Source: Aurantiacibacter xanthus
GTDB taxonomy: Bacteria; Pseudomonadota; Alphaproteobacteria; Sphingomonadales; Sphingomonadaceae
Reading direction: 5' to 3'
Length of the DNA stretch: 64,000 nt
Assembly: GCF_003584015.1 (NCBI RefSeq)
Contig: NZ_QXFM01000066.1
Location: 78,010-142,009, forward strand
The notes beneath the pieces were generated by a model that was given only the letters and a program-made list of their open reading frames with translations, was not told where the DNA came from and made no database searches. Shown here in pieces: positions 62,326 to 64,000 of this stretch (positions are counted from its first letter, which is position 1; the number at the start of each line of letters is the position of its first letter). Made by a program: the position numbers and the translations under genes.

Positions 62326-64000
62326 TCAGGGCGGCGGCGCGCGCGTGCCGAAGCTCACTCCCTCGAGCGTGCCGAGCGCCGGATCTTCCAATCCGAAGGT
62401 GGCGACATATTCCTGCGCCGCATCGCCATAGAACTTACCCAGGAGCAGCCCATCAAGGCCTGTGGCGCTTGCCCGCAACACACCGTCGGCAGCCGAGAGC
62501 GTCCCGCTAAAGTCGTAATTGCCATAAGCAATCGGCGCGCCATTGGCATCGGTGCCGCTGGGTGCCAGGCTCGCACTGAGCGTACGGGCAAGAAAGTCGA
62601 TCTCGAGCAGCGAAGTGCCGCCGAAGCTCGCCTTTATGTCGCTTCCCTCCCGCAGCGTGCCAGACACCAGGCCCGCATAACGGCCACTGCCCGTCTGCGG
62701 GATCTGGTGCAGCGGAGTAGCAAGGCCGAAGCCGATCCAGTCGAGCGAAGTGCCAAGCACCGCGCCGTCCTTATCGTACCACGTGCCATCGGCCCTCATG
62801 AAACTCGAATAGGTAAGCGTAACCCCTGCCGACGAACCGTCGAAAACGCTTATCAGATGTTCGGTCTCGCCATCTCCAGCGATCTCGTCCGTGGCACGAT
62901 AGGCCAGCATGTCGCCGGCGTCGTTGGCAGGCACGCGGTTGCGCTGCTCGAACGCAACAGCGAACAGGCTGGTGGAGGCCAGATAGGTGCCAGTGGCTGG
63001 ATCGTAGGTATTATACCAAATGACGCTGTGGCTTTCCGACGACGACCTCTCGGACGTCTCGGCAAAATAGTTGCCACGTTGAGTGGACCAAAAATAGGTG
63101 CGCTCGGTCAAGCTCGCCAGCGTCTTGGTCGCCGCCAGATCGGCATTTTCTCGGCCGACAAAGCTCACGTTATAAAAATCGCTGCCGCTGGTGCCGTAAA
63201 GCACGCCACCAATCTCATCGGCCTCGGGGCCGTAGAACTGTCCCTCGAGCGGGCCGGTGAAGATGAGCGGGCCGTTGGCATCCTGATGGCTGGCGCTGAA
63301 GGTGCCGTTGAACAGGTTTTCGCCCGCAACGATGCTTGCAGTGCCGCTGAGCGAGCCGGCCAGGTAGGTTGAGTAGGAAGAGCCTTTCGTATTGCTGGAC
63401 CAGGTGTTCGCGTCGAGCGAGAGCTGCCCGCTGGAGAAATCGATCAACACCGCACCACTGCCTGAGAGAATGCTCAGCGTATCGTAAGGGGCTACAGGTG
63501 TGGTGCCCGAGCCCCAATTGCCGCCCGAATGAACGCCGTGGAGGCGAATGTAGTGCGAGGCGCGCCCGCTGGTGGCAACGGCGCTTGCCTGGCTAGGAAA
63601 GCCAAACACGAAGGCCGAGGCCAGATAGGTCCGTTCGTCGTCGATGAAATTGAGCATGGAAGAATAGAACAGACCTGCGCGCACGTGGTGCGGCGTCGGG
63701 GACCGATCTTCCTCGTATGAAGAAACGCCGGAAAGCAGCAACCGGTCCTCGTTGTCGTCCACGACTCGCTCGAAGCGCAGGCCGCTGGCGTCAGGCACCT
63801 CTTCATCCGGGCCAAAGCTGAAGCTCTGGGTTCCCACGCGAAGCGCGTAAGAGTTGTCGCTGGCATCGTAGCTGATCTCGACCCCGGTGCCGTCGCCCCG
63901 CTCAGCGGGCTGGGCTTTGCCGCGGTCGTAAACCAGGCTTGTTAGCCCGGCCTCTGTGGGAAAGCTACCGGAGACCAGCGGTGGGACGACCCCGGTATTG
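62326..64000 (-). CDS. Transferrin-binding-protein-like (TbpB B/D domain) surface protein, 5' end beyond the window
   Basis: At least 557 residues are visible; the frame is open to the window edge (NTGVVPPLVSGSFPTEAG...), so the start and any lipoprotein signal are missing. The C-terminal halves repeat a beta-barrel pattern of TbpB-like solute-binding proteins: NLFNGTFSASHQDANGPLIFTGPLEGQFYGP.A.EIGGVLYGTSG and NYDFSGTLSAADGVLRASATGLDGLLLGKFYGDAAQEYVATFGLED. Such Slam-exported surface lipoproteins bind host or environmental ligands, often for metal acquisition. It lies upstream of uvrA, separated by 126 bases holding the uvrA SOS box. Confidence 0.75.
   Translation of the reverse strand, partial: NTGVVPPLVSGSFPTEAGLTSLVYDRGKAQPAERGDGTGVEISYDASDNSYALRVGTQSFSFGPDEEVPDASGLRFERVVDDNEDRLLLSGVSSYEEDRSPTPHHVRAGLFYSSMLNFIDDERTYLASAFVFGFPSQASAVATSGRASHYIRLHGVHSGGNWGSGTTPVAPYDTLSILSGSGAVLIDFSSGQLSLDANTWSSNTKGSSYSTYLAGSLSGTASIVAGENLFNGTFSASHQDANGPLIFTGPLEGQFYGPEADEIGGVLYGTSGSDFYNVSFVGRENADLAATKTLASLTERTYFWSTQRGNYFAETSERSSSESHSVIWYNTYDPATGTYLASTSLFAVAFEQRNRVPANDAGDMLAYRATDEIAGDGETEHLISVFDGSSAGVTLTYSSFMRADGTWYDKDGAVLGTSLDWIGFGLATPLHQIPQTGSGRYAGLVSGTLREGSDIKASFGGTSLLEIDFLARTLSASLAPSGTDANGAPIAYGNYDFSGTLSAADGVLRASATGLDGLLLGKFYGDAAQEYVATFGLEDPALGTLEGVSFGTRAPPP

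Overview
The window is GC-rich (by eye well above 60%) alphaproteobacterial chromosome. The gene content and protein style (CckA, DUF2062, DUF4169, paired DUF4139 proteins, a fad operon with an acyl-CoA dehydrogenase of about 596 residues, and CTTCGACAAGCTCAGG-type palindromic repeats) point to Sphingomonadales, most likely Erythrobacteraceae. This placement is inference from family knowledge; no rRNA is present to confirm it. I found no tRNA, rRNA, CRISPR array or complete insertion sequence.

Layout. 1-8107: fatty-acid beta-oxidation block (acyl-CoA ligase divergent from thiolase, 3-hydroxyacyl-CoA dehydrogenase/hydratase, acyl-CoA dehydrogenase, nitronate monooxygenase), with a perfect palindrome in the divergent promoter. 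8220-14518: NADP isocitrate dehydrogenase, a GNAT-nitrilase fusion, PutP, and a Kef-type antiporter. 14547-19421 (minus): recA, a methyltransferase with a TTG start, and alaS; recA has a LexA box. 19557-25968 (minus): two DUF4139 proteins, then DUF2062 and CckA. 26098-31685: smpB, an S9 peptidase, dapA, and a lytic transglycosylase. 31691-36172: greB with two tiny coupled genes, a patatin-like phospholipase, and a YqiJ/YqiK-like flotillin pair. 36341-43875: an IalB-like secreted protein, a 2OG oxygenase, two paralogous outer-membrane barrels, an rlmN-methyltransferase-MOSC operon, an amidohydrolase, and a glycine-zipper protein with an EcfG-like promoter. 43970-54172: NAD synthetase with an N-terminal helix-turn-helix extension, a PQQ-type sugar dehydrogenase, a coupled SDR-cytochrome b-molybdopterin oxidoreductase operon, cyclopropane synthase, a MATE transporter and argG. 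54841-56656: rlpA and two genes of phage-terminase flavour.

Accessory region. 56784-58999 is strikingly AT-rich against its surroundings. It encodes an ABC/AAA15-type ATPase overlapping a DUF4435 (TOPRIM-like) protein, the architecture of the PARIS anti-phage system (AriA/AriB). Between it and uvrA (59236-62199, with its own LexA box) lies a 26-codon remnant of a second, diverged uvrA 3' end. This suggests the cassette was captured at the uvrA 3' flank, possibly together with a donor's uvrA tail. The window ends inside a TbpB-like surface protein gene.

A second theme is palindromic repeats. At least three families occur between genes and also inside reading frames: in uvrA, in a DUF4139 gene (splitting its signal peptide), in the terminase-like gene, and in a small gene. 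They add in-frame peptides, which recalls Rickettsia palindromic elements.
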